Source of the DNA: Bordetella parapertussis
Lineage (GTDB): Bacteria; Acidobacteriota; Terriglobia; Bryobacterales; Bryobacteraceae
Reading direction: 5' to 3'
Assembly (NCBI GenBank): GCA_943328975.2
Contig: CALQCC020000011.1
Span: forward strand, 1-64,000
DNA length: 64,000 bases
Below, in pieces: positions 28,107-45,036 of this stretch. The position numbers and the translations under genes are program-made. Every line of letters starts with the position of its first letter. Within the stretch, counting starts at the first letter, position 1. Below the pieces are notes generated by a model that did not search any database, was not told the origin of the DNA, and saw nothing but the letters and a program-made list of their open reading frames with translations.

Positions 28107-28757
28107 TTAGAACTTCACAATGATGCTGCCAACCCGAGGATTGAGTTTCTGGATAATAGGGTTGGCGGAGGAACGCACCCCCTCCAAAGATGCGAAGTCT
28201 GTCTCATCCTTCGTCAATCTAGGCAGAAAGTTGCCTTGCGAATCCTCACGTGGAATTAGCCGGATGCTGACGCCCTGAAGTTCCGCTTCCAGGTTTCCGC
28301 CTTCCCACGAAATCACCCACCCGCCGTCTTCCGGCCCCCAAGTTGTCATCGAGAAGGCACGTTTATTGCGTCTCTCCAGTTCCTTAATTGTGAGGTTTTC
28401 TCGAATGCCACGCACAGTGCGCCACACACATGTATTTTCACTCAGGCCATGGCAGAGGTAGACGCGGGAAGGATGAGACGGCGATTCTTCGTTCCAGACG
28501 ACGATCAACTTTCGCTTTGGGTCCTGGTTGTAGAACACGGTCGCGCGTTCCCTACCGTCGATGGTGATGTCCACCTCGCGTGCCGCCGCGGACGGACCGA
28601 ATTGTCGCACTAATGATGCTTCGGTGCTTTGCTTGGTAACCGGGCCAACCCTGACTCCCGGCACGATCAAGCCATCCGCAGGTGGTGCCTTTGTCTGGGC
28701 GATCAGAACCCAGACGCAGGCCAGAAGAGCAATGATCACGACTCGAACGGAAAACAT
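28107..28757 (-). CDS. Secreted hypothetical protein
   Basis: A 216-residue protein with a signal peptide or anchor (MFSVRVVIIALLACVWVLIAQ) and a beta-rich body (TVFYNQDPKRKLIVVWNEE, GGWVISWEGGNLEAELQGVSIRL). Two Cys residues (YLCHG and NTCVW) could form a disulfide in the periplasm. No known family is recognised. It is convergent with the DUF72 gene, ten bases apart, and lies past the rpoC terminator. Confidence 0.6.
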   Translation of the reverse strand: MFSVRVVIIALLACVWVLIAQTKAPPADGLIVPGVRVGPVTKQSTEASLVRQFGPSAAAREVDITIDGRERATVFYNQDPKRKLIVVWNEESPSHPSRVYLCHGLSENTCVWRTVRGIRENLTIKELERRNKRAFSMTTWGPEDGGWVISWEGGNLEAELQGVSIRLIPREDSQGNFLPRLTKDETDFASLEGVRSSANPIIQKLNPRVGSIIVKF

Positions 28758-28778
28758 GGACCCATCCTATCAGTAACG

Positions 28779-28810
28779 AAAAAAGGGCGGACCGAAGGCC
28801 CGCCCTTTCT
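28779..28810 (-). terminator. Intrinsic terminator of the rpoBC cluster
   Basis: On the minus strand AAAGGGCGG and its complement form a GC-rich stem closed by a CTTCGG loop, followed by a run of six T. It lies about 20 bases past the rpoC stop and is the clearest terminator in the window. Confidence 0.9.
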
Positions 28811-28827
28811 CTATTGCTTGAACCGAA

Positions 28828-33051
<4,224 letters not shown>

Positions 33052-33074
33052 GATGTCTCCTTGTGCTCCCTTTA

Positions 33075-37403
<4,329 letters not shown>

Positions 37404-37501
37404 GGGTATAGGTCCTCTAATTCACCAAGCGGTTACCGGCTCACGCAAGCCAGCGTACATGACGAGACGAAGCCGAGACGGCTTCGCGAAAATAGCAATG
37501 C

Positions 37502-37525
37502 CCCGAGGTGCGAACACACCTCGGG
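37502..37525 (-). promoter_or_regulatory. Hairpin 3 of the rplL-rpoB spacer
   Basis: A perfect nine-base stem (CCCGAGGTG with its complement) and a six-base loop, about 100 bases before the rpoB start. No U-run follows, so it is more likely an RNA processing or pausing structure than a terminator. Confidence 0.6.
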
Positions 37526-37661
37526 CAGTTGATTCCAGCGCAGGGCATCGCTTATTAGACGACGACCCCGCAATTGTTCAGACGAAATGCCAAGCAATTC
37601 GCAGGAAGCAGAGTTCACTGTAGACGGTCCAACGTTCTTCCGGTAATCCAATGGTAACAAA

Positions 37662-37685
37662 CGCCTTTTGACCGGTCAAACGGCG
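37662..37685 (-). promoter_or_regulatory. Hairpin 2 of the rplL-rpoB spacer
   Basis: Contains the perfect palindrome TTTGACCGGTCAAA (37667-37680), extended by CGCC/GGCG outer pairs with one mismatched position, and followed on the minus strand by a short T-rich stretch. It may be a weak terminator or a protein-binding site. Confidence 0.5.
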
Positions 37686-37701
37686 TGTCTTTGGACATGC
37701 C

Positions 37702-37729
37702 AAGGTGGCGAAGTTTCCTTCGCCGCCTT
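37702..37729 (-). promoter_or_regulatory. Hairpin 1 of the rplL-rpoB spacer
   Basis: Twelve-base stem with one G-U pair and a GAAA loop on the minus strand, 18 bases past the rplL stop. There is no U-run. It is placed to act as an attenuator or RNA cleavage site between rplL and rpoB. Confidence 0.6.
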
Positions 37730-37746
37730 AACAAAAGAACGAAGAA

Positions 37747-38121
37747 CTATTTTACGTCGACAGTGGCGCCGGCTTCGACGAACTTCTTCTTGATGGCTTC
37801 GGCTTCGTCCTTGGTCACGCCTTCTTTGATGTTCTTCGGAGCGCCGTCTACCAGGTCCTTGGCTTCTTTCAAGCCCAGGCTGGTCACTTCGCGAACAACC
37901 TTGATGACGTTGATCTTGTTGGCGCCTGCGCCCGTGAGAACAACCGTGAACTCGGTCTTCTCTTCCGCTGCCGGAGCCGCTGCACCAGCCGCCGCCGGAG
38001 CCGCCACAGAGGCAGCCGCCGCCGAAACGCCCAGCTTTTCTTCCAACATCTTCACTAGCTGCGACGCCTCGAGCAACGTCAAGCCTTGAATCTGATCCGC
38101 AATCGAATTAATGTCAGCCAT
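37747..38121 (-). CDS. rplL: Ribosomal protein L7/L12
   Basis: A 124-residue stalk protein: N-terminal dimerisation domain ([21 protein letters not shown]), an Ala/Pro-rich hinge (about 37-52) and the conserved C-terminal factor-binding domain ([20 protein letters not shown]). Multiple copies bind L10 on the ribosome and recruit translation factors. It lies 38 bases downstream of rplJ. Confidence 0.97.
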   Translation of the reverse strand: MADINSIADQIQGLTLLEASQLVKMLEEKLGVSAAAASVAAPAAAGAAAPAAEEKTEFTVVLTGAGANKINVIKVVREVTSLGLKEAKDLVDGAPKNIKEGVTKDEAEAIKKKFVEAGATVDVK

Positions 38122-38159
38122 GGTATTCCCTCAATCTCCCAAAAATCTTTATGCCGCCG

Positions 38160-38687
38160 TTAAGCGGTGAACTTGTTTTCCTTGACGCCTTGATCCACCA
38201 CAACCGCCAGATTCCGAGCGACACCGTTCATCGCCGTAACCAACTGTTGCGCCGGAGCATTGATAACCCAGAGCAGCTTCGAGAAGAGCTCTTCCTTCGA
38301 CGGCAGCGACGCGAGGTCTTTGATCCCCGTGACATCCACCACTCGGCCTTCCACCAAACCTGCCTTGAAGACGAACGCCGGGTTTTCCTTGGCGTACACC
38401 GTCAATGCCTTGGCCAGTGCTACCGGGTCGCCCGAAGTATAGGCGATGGAGCACATACCCTTTAATTCCTTGAGCAACTCCTCGGAGCCGGAACCAACCG
38501 AGGCCTTCGCCGCGATCGTGTTCTTGACTACCTTGTAGCTGCCGCCCGCTCCACGCACCGTCTTACGGAGCGCGAAATCCTGGGCCACGGTCATTTTCTC
38601 GTAGCCAGCCAGGAATACGGTTTCTGCTTTGTCGAGCTCGACGCGCAAGCTCGCCAGATCTTTTTGCTTTTCCGGTTTCTTTTTCAT
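38160..38687 (-). CDS. rplJ: Ribosomal protein L10
   Basis: The 175-residue L10, the stalk base to which L7/L12 dimers bind. Typical segments are VFLAGYEKMTVAQDFALRKTVR, YKVVKNTIAAKAS and the C-terminal L12-binding helix. Only nine bases separate it from rplA, so there is no room for a classical long L10 autoregulatory leader; control of the unit probably acts upstream of rplA. Confidence 0.96.
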   Translation of the reverse strand: MKKKPEKQKDLASLRVELDKAETVFLAGYEKMTVAQDFALRKTVRGAGGSYKVVKNTIAAKASVGSGSEELLKELKGMCSIAYTSGDPVALAKALTVYAKENPAFVFKAGLVEGRVVDVTGIKDLASLPSKEELFSKLLWVINAPAQQLVTAMNGVARNLAVVVDQGVKENKFTA

Positions 38688-38696
38688 TTTGCGTCC

Positions 38697-39404
38697 CTAT
38701 ACCTGCTTGGCGTTGTAAGAGGTCACATCCAGCGACACACCCGGCCCCATAGTGGAGCAGATCGTCCCAGTCCGCACATACTTACCCTTGGCGGCCGCAG
38801 GCTTCGCCTTCACCACTGCCTGGATCAGCGCATTGGCGTTTTCAAACAACTTCTCAGTGGAGAAGCTGACCTTGCCGACACCGACGTGCACAACGCCCGT
38901 CTTGTCGACACGGAACTCGACCTTACCAGCCTTCACTTCGCGCACCGCGTTGGCGATATCCGTAGTGACGGTTCCCGTCTTCGGGTTCGGCATCAGGCCA
39001 CGGGGACCCAATACTTTACCAAGGCGACCGACGCTACGCATCATGTCCGGAGTGGCGATCACGGCATCGTAATCAGTCCAGCCTTCGTTTTGAATCTTGG
39101 CTACCATGTCGTCGCCACCCACGAAATCAGCACCGGCTTCGGTGGCTTCTTTCAGCTTGTCGCCCGAGGCGATGACGAGGACTTTCTTGGTTTTGCCGAG
39201 ACCGTTGGGCAGCACGATGGTGCCACGCACCATTTGATCCGCATGTTTGGGGTCAACGCCCAAACGCAGATGGAGCTCCACGGTTTCATCGAACTTGGCG
39301 AACTTGACCTTCTGCACCAGAGGCACTGCTTCCTCTAACGTGTAGGGTCGTTCTTCAACAAGCTTAGCGGCGGCAGTAAATTTCTTGCCTGATTTTCTAC
39401 TCAT
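38697..39404 (-). CDS. rplA: Ribosomal protein L1
   Basis: The 235-residue L1 protein with [21 protein letters not shown] and [15 protein letters not shown], the L1 signatures. The ATG at 39404 gives the usual MSRKSGKKF start; 18 further upstream codons in frame are leader sequence. Normally rplK (L11) comes directly before it; here a TonB-type receptor gene on the same strand does. L1 is the translational repressor of its operon in many bacteria, and the hairpin just upstream may be its target. Confidence 0.96.
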   Translation of the reverse strand: MSRKSGKKFTAAAKLVEERPYTLEEAVPLVQKVKFAKFDETVELHLRLGVDPKHADQMVRGTIVLPNGLGKTKKVLVIASGDKLKEATEAGADFVGGDDMVAKIQNEGWTDYDAVIATPDMMRSVGRLGKVLGPRGLMPNPKTGTVTTDIANAVREVKAGKVEFRVDKTGVVHVGVGKVSFSTEKLFENANALIQAVVKAKPAAAKGKYVRTGTICSTMGPGVSLDVTSYNAKQV

Positions 39405-39422
39405 GATTGGACTGGTCCTAAC

Positions 39423-39452
39423 GGCTTGTCTGGGCAGAATTGCCCTCAAGCC
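39423..39452 (-). promoter_or_regulatory. Two-part leader hairpin before rplA, candidate L1 site
   Basis: On the minus strand GGCTTG/CAAGCC and GGGCA/TGCCC form two stacked helices separated by an asymmetric internal loop (one base against three) and capped by a four-base loop. The top ends about 19 bases before the rplA start codon. Two helices split by an asymmetric loop is the general shape of L1 mRNA sites; the identity of the key loop bases is unverified. Confidence 0.5.
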
Positions 39453-39488
39453 TCCCAAAGTGGTTCAGGAATTACTGTAGCAGAAACG

Positions 39489-39527
39489 AAACCGACCGCG
39501 CAAGTGGTAGCCTGCGCGGCCGGGTTT
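39489..39527 (-). terminator. Terminator-like hairpin past the TonB-type receptor gene
   Basis: Starting 11 bases past the receptor stop, the minus strand folds CCGCGCA against TGCGCGG with further AAAC/GGTTT pairing, followed by a short T-rich stretch. It would separate the receptor transcript from the rplA operon. Confidence 0.6.
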
Positions 39528-39537
39528 GAAACAACGA

Positions 39538-42500
39538 TTAGAACGAGAAGCGAGCGATAAACTGCCCACTGCGCGGCGTTCCGTAAGTGCCGGCGACGGC
39601 CTGGTTGCCGAACGTACCGAAACCAGCCGTGAATGCATTGGCTGAGGGCGTGCTACCCAACACCGGCGTAGGAGCGGTTGCTACGTTGCCCAACGTCGGA
39701 GTCGGAACAAACTTGCGGTTGAAGATGTTCTGGAATTCAACGCGCACCTGCAGGTTGTACCGATTCTCCGGACCGAAGCGGAAGTTGCGAGCCAAGTTGG
39801 CGTTTTCACTCGGACGACGGGCGTTGCGGAAGAACGGCAACTGGTTCGTCTGAGCAGCCCAGGTAGCATCGGGTACGTTGCTCCAGGCGAGAGGATTCAG
39901 GACCTGTGTGGTACGCGGGTCGAAACAGTGGCAGTCGATGTCCAGCGGCTCGGCGTGAATCTTTCCGTCCAGGTCCTTCCAGTTGACGGCCCAGGGGCTC
40001 ATGTAGCTGCCGTCGGCGTTCTGCTTCAACTGAGCGGAACCAGCTCCGCGACCCAGCCAGCGGCTGATCGGATTCGCGGCGGCGTTGGTCGGACGGCCGA
40101 GATAAGTTGCGGTCTGATAGAAGAGGGCACCAGAGATGGCCCAATCGCGGACGGCGAAGGAGACAAACTTGTTACCCAAAACCGCCATGGAGGAGTTCGG
40201 ACGCTGTACCTGATATTCAAAGGTCAAGCGCAACACCTGCGGCGGATTGGCGCCCACGATGTCTTTACCCGTGGTGGGATTGTAGATATCGAAGGTGCTC
40301 AAGTACTGCAGATTCTTCGAGAAAGTATAGTTGGCGGTCGCCTGCAATCCATGAGAGAAACGCTTGTTCACGGAAAGCTGCAGCGAGTCGTACCAGGACT
40401 TACCCATCGCGCCGGCCGGACTGAGGGCGTTGGTGTACTGCGCATAGGTCTTGATCGATTGCAGAACGGTCTGATTCCGAGGGAAGTTGCCGTACGGCAA
40501 AAACACACCCTTTGCGGCGAGCGTGGAAGAGTTCGCCAACTGTAGTTGCGTGTTCAGCAAGGTGGCATCCGCCAAGTTGCCTACGGTGAAGTTGTACTTG
40601 GAGAGCAACTGCTGGGAGATACCGTTGAAATCCTGGAAGCCGCCCGTGGCCTGCCACACGTTGCGATTGCCAACGTAAGAGGCTTCCACCACTAAGTCGC
40701 GAGTGATTTCGCGCTGTAAGGTGAGATTCCACTGATAGGTGCGATCGGGACGTCCGGCGTTCGGATCGATGAATTGAGGCGAGGTGCCTACTTGTCCTAC
40801 GGGCAAACCGGTACCCGAGAGGTAAACCGGCCAAGCCGGCTGCAAGCTGGAAGGAATTCCGTCCTTCAATTTGAAGGTATCGAAGCCGGCTGCCGGCGTT
40901 GCAGTGGAGGCAGAATTGATGACCGATCCGCCTGCCGCGGTACCGGTGGAATTATACGCCAGGCCGATGCCGCCGCGCAGAACCGTCTTGGAATTCAGGG
41001 TATAGGCGACGCCAATGCGCGGACCGATGCCGTAAGGATAGTTCCGTGCGAAGTTGCAGTTGCAAGTGGATTCATAAATAGCTCCACCTGGATGGCCGTC
41101 AGCGGAGGTGTTCGGGGTGGTGAGACTCAAGGCACCCAAGCGACCGTAGTCTTCTTTGGGATACGTACCGTAATCCCAGCGCAAGCCGAGGTCGACGGTC
41201 AAGTTCCGGCGCACGCGCCAGCTGTCCTGAATAAAGGTACCCCATTGTTGCTTGGTGCGACGATAGACGGCCGGCACGTTGAGGGTGGCCGTCCGGACAC
41301 TTCCCATGAGGAAGTTTGCAAACGTGAAGCCGATATTCGAGTTACCCGAGAAGCCCGTCGTGTTGATCAACGCGGGATTCCAGGTGAGACCTTGCCCGGT
41401 GAAGGTGTAATTACCGTTAGTGGCACCAAATCCGAAATTAGGCAGCATGTCCTGACGGAAATCACCGCCAATCTTGACGGTGTGATTGCCACGCAGCCAC
41501 GTGAGCGTCTGAGTCATGGACGGGCGCCGTTCCGCATTGCCGGTTTGGCCAGGCGTTCCGAGTACATTGAGGCCACCGGTCGCCGGAGTCAAGTCCGCAC
41601 CGAGGTTAAACAGCGGGAAGTTCTTGTTCGCCGTGGCGCCACGCAGTCCGATATCGGTAAATGCGTTGTAGTCCGTATCCTGAGGGCGCGTATTGAAACT
41701 GAACATCGAGTAACCGACGCCCACATGCCAGTTCATGGTCGGGCTGATCGTGTAGTCAAAGTTCGCACGATAGGAAGGACCCTCCTCGAAAGTACCCGTA
41801 TTGCGGGAGATCAGCGAGGGGAAGCCCTCAGCCAAGCCACCCAGGGCCTGCACGGCGGAATCGGTCTTATTGGAAGTGTAGGTAAACGACAGACGGGCCT
41901 TGGAGCCCAGGTTCTGATCGAGCTTCAGAGCCGGCGAGCTGGTGATGCGCGACGACGTGAACGGATTGAAATAGTTATTGATCAACGCCGTGCCTTGGTT
42001 CGGTAGCGGCACGTACTTGGTCAGAACGGCCACGGCCACCGGATCGAACAAGGACGTCGGAATGACGTTCCCCACAAATGGAGTGCGAACGTTGAGGACG
42101 TTTCCGTTGCCGCCGCAGTCAGGCGACGTGGCTGCATTGCAGCTCACCTGCGTGGTGGAGCGCGGATCGTAGACCGTACCCAATTTCACAACGTTCCCGT
42201 AAGGGTCGACATAGTCCCGCACGACGCCGCCGGCATTCAAGCGCAGGTTGGCGCTGCCCGAGGCCGCGAACAAGCCACTGAAATCGCCAGTGCGGTAGGC
42301 TTGCGTCGGAACCGTCGGGTAGGTAAAGGTGGTCTGCCGTTGCGTGTCGCGGTACTGTTCCCAGTTGAAGAAGAAGAAGCTCTTGTTCTCACCGTTATAG
42401 AGGAAGGGGATCTTCACCGGTCCGCCGATGTTGAAGCCATAGTCGTGGCGGCGCACGCGATTCTTGAGTTGGTTGGCCGAATCCTTGGAATTTAGAATTT

Positions 42501-43263
42501 CGTTGACGGCATAGTCATAAACGGTGCCGTGAAATTTATTGGTGCCGGATTTGATCGACACATTGAAGACCGCGCCCGAGGCGGAACCGAACTCGGCGCT
42601 GATGTTACTGGTCTGCACTGCGACTTCTTCGACAGCGTCGGGGCTGGGCTGGGTGCGGGTAGTGATGCCGGCGAAGCTGACTTGGCCGAGGATTTCACCG
42701 TCCAGGCGGTATTGAATGGTGTTCTGTCCCTGTCCGTTCACACGGGTGGCCACAAAGTTCTGGATCACACCGGGGAGGATATTGCCCAATGCGAACGGGT
42801 CGCGCACGAAGGTGCCAACCGGCAGCAACGGTAGATTCTGAATGGTCCGAGGCGTGATGTTCTTGGTCATCGTGCCGGTATCGGTCTGGAGCAGGGTTGC
42901 TTCCGCCGTCACCGTCACGGACTCAGTAGTCGCGCCGACTTCCAACTGCACGTCCAAACGTTGCGTCTGCGCTGCAGCGATCGTGTAGCCCGCGCGGCGG
43001 TACGTCTTAAATCCGCTCTTCTCAATTACGATTTCGTAGTCGCCCGGACGCAACTGCGAGAGGTTGTAGTTGCCCGTGTCTGACGTGGCACCCGAAACAA
43101 CGGTTCCGGTGGCCACCTGCGTGGCTTGCACGTTCGCATCTGCCATTACGGCTCCGGTTTGATCTGTGACCGTGCCGGTCAAGGTAGCCAAGCCGGTCTG
43201 CGCGGAAAGCATGAGCGCAGAGCAACCCAACAGTAGAAATAGGGACAACAAACGACTCTTCAT
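39538..43263 (-). CDS. TonB-dependent receptor-like protein with CarboxypepD_reg domain
   Basis: A 1241-residue outer-membrane protein: signal peptide (MKSRLLSLFLLLGCSALMLSAQ), an N-terminal carboxypeptidase-regulatory-like beta domain (TLTGTVTDQTGAVMADANVQ, about 20-105), a plug-like region, then a long beta-barrel with the characteristic last strand ending GQFIARFSF. This large acidobacterial family is expected to import large substrates such as glycans, but the ligand is unknown. The ATG at 43263 has GGAGGG five bases upstream. It has its own promoter and lies where rplK normally would be. Confidence 0.92.
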   Translation of the reverse strand: MKSRLLSLFLLLGCSALMLSAQTGLATLTGTVTDQTGAVMADANVQATQVATGTVVSGATSDTGNYNLSQLRPGDYEIVIEKSGFKTYRRAGYTIAAAQTQRLDVQLEVGATTESVTVTAEATLLQTDTGTMTKNITPRTIQNLPLLPVGTFVRDPFALGNILPGVIQNFVATRVNGQGQNTIQYRLDGEILGQVSFAGITTRTQPSPDAVEEVAVQTSNISAEFGSASGAVFNVSIKSGTNKFHGTVYDYAVNEILNSKDSANQLKNRVRRHDYGFNIGGPVKIPFLYNGENKSFFFFNWEQYRDTQRQTTFTYPTVPTQAYRTGDFSGLFAASGSANLRLNAGGVVRDYVDPYGNVVKLGTVYDPRSTTQVSCNAATSPDCGGNGNVLNVRTPFVGNVIPTSLFDPVAVAVLTKYVPLPNQGTALINNYFNPFTSSRITSSPALKLDQNLGSKARLSFTYTSNKTDSAVQALGGLAEGFPSLISRNTGTFEEGPSYRANFDYTISPTMNWHVGVGYSMFSFNTRPQDTDYNAFTDIGLRGATANKNFPLFNLGADLTPATGGLNVLGTPGQTGNAERRPSMTQTLTWLRGNHTVKIGGDFRQDMLPNFGFGATNGNYTFTGQGLTWNPALINTTGFSGNSNIGFTFANFLMGSVRTATLNVPAVYRRTKQQWGTFIQDSWRVRRNLTVDLGLRWDYGTYPKEDYGRLGALSLTTPNTSADGHPGGAIYESTCNCNFARNYPYGIGPRIGVAYTLNSKTVLRGGIGLAYNSTGTAAGGSVINSASTATPAAGFDTFKLKDGIPSSLQPAWPVYLSGTGLPVGQVGTSPQFIDPNAGRPDRTYQWNLTLQREITRDLVVEASYVGNRNVWQATGGFQDFNGISQQLLSKYNFTVGNLADATLLNTQLQLANSSTLAAKGVFLPYGNFPRNQTVLQSIKTYAQYTNALSPAGAMGKSWYDSLQLSVNKRFSHGLQATANYTFSKNLQYLSTFDIYNPTTGKDIVGANPPQVLRLTFEYQVQRPNSSMAVLGNKFVSFAVRDWAISGALFYQTATYLGRPTNAAANPISRWLGRGAGSAQLKQNADGSYMSPWAVNWKDLDGKIHAEPLDIDCHCFDPRTTQVLNPLAWSNVPDATWAAQTNQLPFFRNARRPSENANLARNFRFGPENRYNLQVRVEFQNIFNRKFVPTPTLGNVATAPTPVLGSTPSANAFTAGFGTFGNQAVAGTYGTPRSGQFIARFSF

Positions 43264-43293
43264 AAGACCCTCCAAAGCAACGATAGACCCAAC

Positions 43294-43309
43294 TCGGCCA
43301 AGTGGCCGA
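43294..43309 (-). promoter_or_regulatory. 5' leader hairpin of the receptor gene
   Basis: TCGGCCA and TGGCCGA around a two-base loop, inside the mRNA leader about 30 bases before the start codon. It could stabilise the message. Confidence 0.4.
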
Positions 43310-43317
43310 TCTACGTT

Positions 43318-43346
43318 ATCCTACTGGACCAGGCACAAAGAGTCAA
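43318..43346 (-). promoter_or_regulatory. Sigma-70 type promoter of the receptor gene
   Basis: On the minus strand TTGACT (43341-43346), a 17-base spacer and TAGGAT (43318-43323). The leader to the ATG is about 45-50 bases. Confidence 0.68.
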
Positions 43347-43349
43347 GGT

Positions 43350-43380
43350 AACCAGATTGATACACCGCGCTTATCTGGTT
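43350..43380 (-). promoter_or_regulatory. Inverted repeat upstream of the receptor promoter
   Basis: AACCAGAT and ATCTGGTT form a perfect eight-base dyad spaced by 15 bases, directly upstream of the -35 box and just past the TPR gene stop. Either a weak transcript end for the TPR gene or a regulator site. Confidence 0.4.
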
Positions 43381-43398
43381 GATAGACCAAGGCGAAAG

Positions 43399-44997
43399 CT
43401 ATTGTCCAAAATAGCCAGCAGCCAGCTCGGGCTTCTGTTCCAGCGCCTGCCGCCAGTACGACCGAGCCTCGTCCACCTCGCCCTTGGATTTCAGCGCGTG
43501 GCCAAGGTTGAGCAGCGCCTCGGCGAAGTTGGGACGCTCCTGCAGCGCCTCATGATACAGCTTGATGGCATCGTCGGTGTTGCCGGCGCGTTGCAGTAGC
43601 AGTCCGGTGTTGTAGAACAGTTCCGGAGTGCGCTCGCCAACTTCGATCAGCTTGGCTTGCAGTTCCAGCGCCTGATCCAGTTCTTCGCGTTCGATGGCCA
43701 TGGCGGCTAGGCCGCGCAGGGCATCGACCGAGCCGGGTTCGGTTTCAAGCACAGCCTGGAAGGACTTCGCCGCGCCGTCATGATCGCCCAGCTTCCATTG
43801 CGCCAGGCCCAGGTTCAACTGCGCTTCCGGCCACGGAGAACGCTTGCGGGTGCAGGTTTCGAACGCCTCGGAGGCAGCTCTATAGTCGTTGCGTTGCAGC
43901 CGCAGGTAGCCCAGACGGAACCAGGCATCTTCCCATTCCGGATTGCGGGCCAGGAGCTTGGAATATAGGCGCTCGGCTTCTTCCTTCTGGTCCTGCTGTT
44001 CCAGCACACTAGCCAGGTTATAGATGACATCGCCCAGGTCCGGTGCGATTTGCAGAGCCCGTTCGTAGGATTCACGCGCGCCCTTGAGGTCACCCGCTTC
44101 CTGGCGCACGATGCCCAGATTGACGTGGGCTTGCTTGGCGTCCGGACGGATGCGGACCGCCTCGCCATACGCCTTGCCTGCTTCTTCCTGACGGCCGCAC
44201 TTCTGTTGCGCGACGCCCAGGTTGAACCAGCGCTCAAAGTGGTCCGGAGTGAACTCGGTGAGCTTGGTGCAGAACGTCGACGCGGCTTCGTAGTCGCTGG
44301 TGTGGAACGCGCAGGTCGCCAGACCTTCCAAAGCCGCCTGCGAATGCGGACGCTGCGTCAGCAGCTTCTCGGAGTAGTTCTGAATGGCTTCGTAGTCCTT
44401 GCGCGCCATGCCGATGGTGATCAGGTTCACTAGGCATTCTTCCGACTGCGGGTTCTTCGCGAGGATGCCTTGGTAGATGCTGCTGGCTTCGTCGAACTTC
44501 CACAACAATTGCAGAGCCACGGCCTTGCCGAACAACGCGGTTTCGTGCCCCGGCTGCTGCTTGAGCACGTTGTCGAAACAAGCTGCGGCCGGCTCCGGCT
44601 TCTCTTGGTGCAACAGACAAATGCCCAGCCCGAGGTTCGCCTCAAGACGCTGCGGATCGCTGTCAATCGCCTTCTGGAAGCAATCGGTGGCATCCTGCCA
44701 GCGGCCCAGCTTTTCGTAGCAAATGCCCAGGTTGAAGTTCGCGGTCGGATGCGAGGGCGCCATGGCGAGCAGCTTCTCGTAAGTTTTCAACGCGTCCGGA
44801 TACTGTTCCAGTTCGAACTGCAGATGGCCCTTGGCCGCCAATACCTCGGCGGTCTCTTCGCCATTTTCCACAGCGAGATTCAGTTCCGCCAAAGCCTCGG
44901 TCCGCTTGCCATCCAAATGCAGCGAGACAGCCCGCGCCAGCCGGGGCGAGGACGATGCCACGCTCGCTTCGTTGTTCTTTGCTTTACGTCCGCTCAT
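43399..44997 (-). CDS. TPR-repeat protein
   Basis: A 532-residue soluble protein made of about thirteen to fourteen tetratricopeptide repeats (for example FNLGICYEKLGRWQDATDCFQKAI, FNLGVAQQKCGRQEEAGKAY written as shorter units in the family). No signal peptide or anchor is visible after the start MSGRKAKNNEAS. TPR arrays mediate protein-protein contacts. It is 39 bases downstream of the zinc-finger/LamG gene on the same strand and may serve the same complex. Confidence 0.85.
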   Translation of the reverse strand: MSGRKAKNNEASVASSSPRLARAVSLHLDGKRTEALAELNLAVENGEETAEVLAAKGHLQFELEQYPDALKTYEKLLAMAPSHPTANFNLGICYEKLGRWQDATDCFQKAIDSDPQRLEANLGLGICLLHQEKPEPAAACFDNVLKQQPGHETALFGKAVALQLLWKFDEASSIYQGILAKNPQSEECLVNLITIGMARKDYEAIQNYSEKLLTQRPHSQAALEGLATCAFHTSDYEAASTFCTKLTEFTPDHFERWFNLGVAQQKCGRQEEAGKAYGEAVRIRPDAKQAHVNLGIVRQEAGDLKGARESYERALQIAPDLGDVIYNLASVLEQQDQKEEAERLYSKLLARNPEWEDAWFRLGYLRLQRNDYRAASEAFETCTRKRSPWPEAQLNLGLAQWKLGDHDGAAKSFQAVLETEPGSVDALRGLAAMAIEREELDQALELQAKLIEVGERTPELFYNTGLLLQRAGNTDDAIKLYHEALQERPNFAEALLNLGHALKSKGEVDEARSYWRQALEQKPELAAGYFGQ

Positions 44998-45036
44998 AGT
45001 TGTTTTGCCTTCCCCGATGACTTGTCTTGAAATTTA

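Larger units (their letters stand above)
37404..37746 (-). other. rplL-rpoB spacer with three hairpins
   Basis: A 343-base non-coding gap inside the ribosomal/RNA polymerase cluster, with no open frame of note. It contains three dyad elements, at 37502-37525, 37662-37685 and 37702-37729, listed separately. In E. coli the same gap holds an attenuator and an RNase III site, so regulation of rpoBC relative to rplJL is a reasonable expectation. Confidence 0.65.

Noticed and set aside
37404-37746. Possible tRNA or small RNA gene in the rplL-rpoB gap
   Set aside because: The hairpins do not make a cloverleaf and no conserved tRNA motifs are present.
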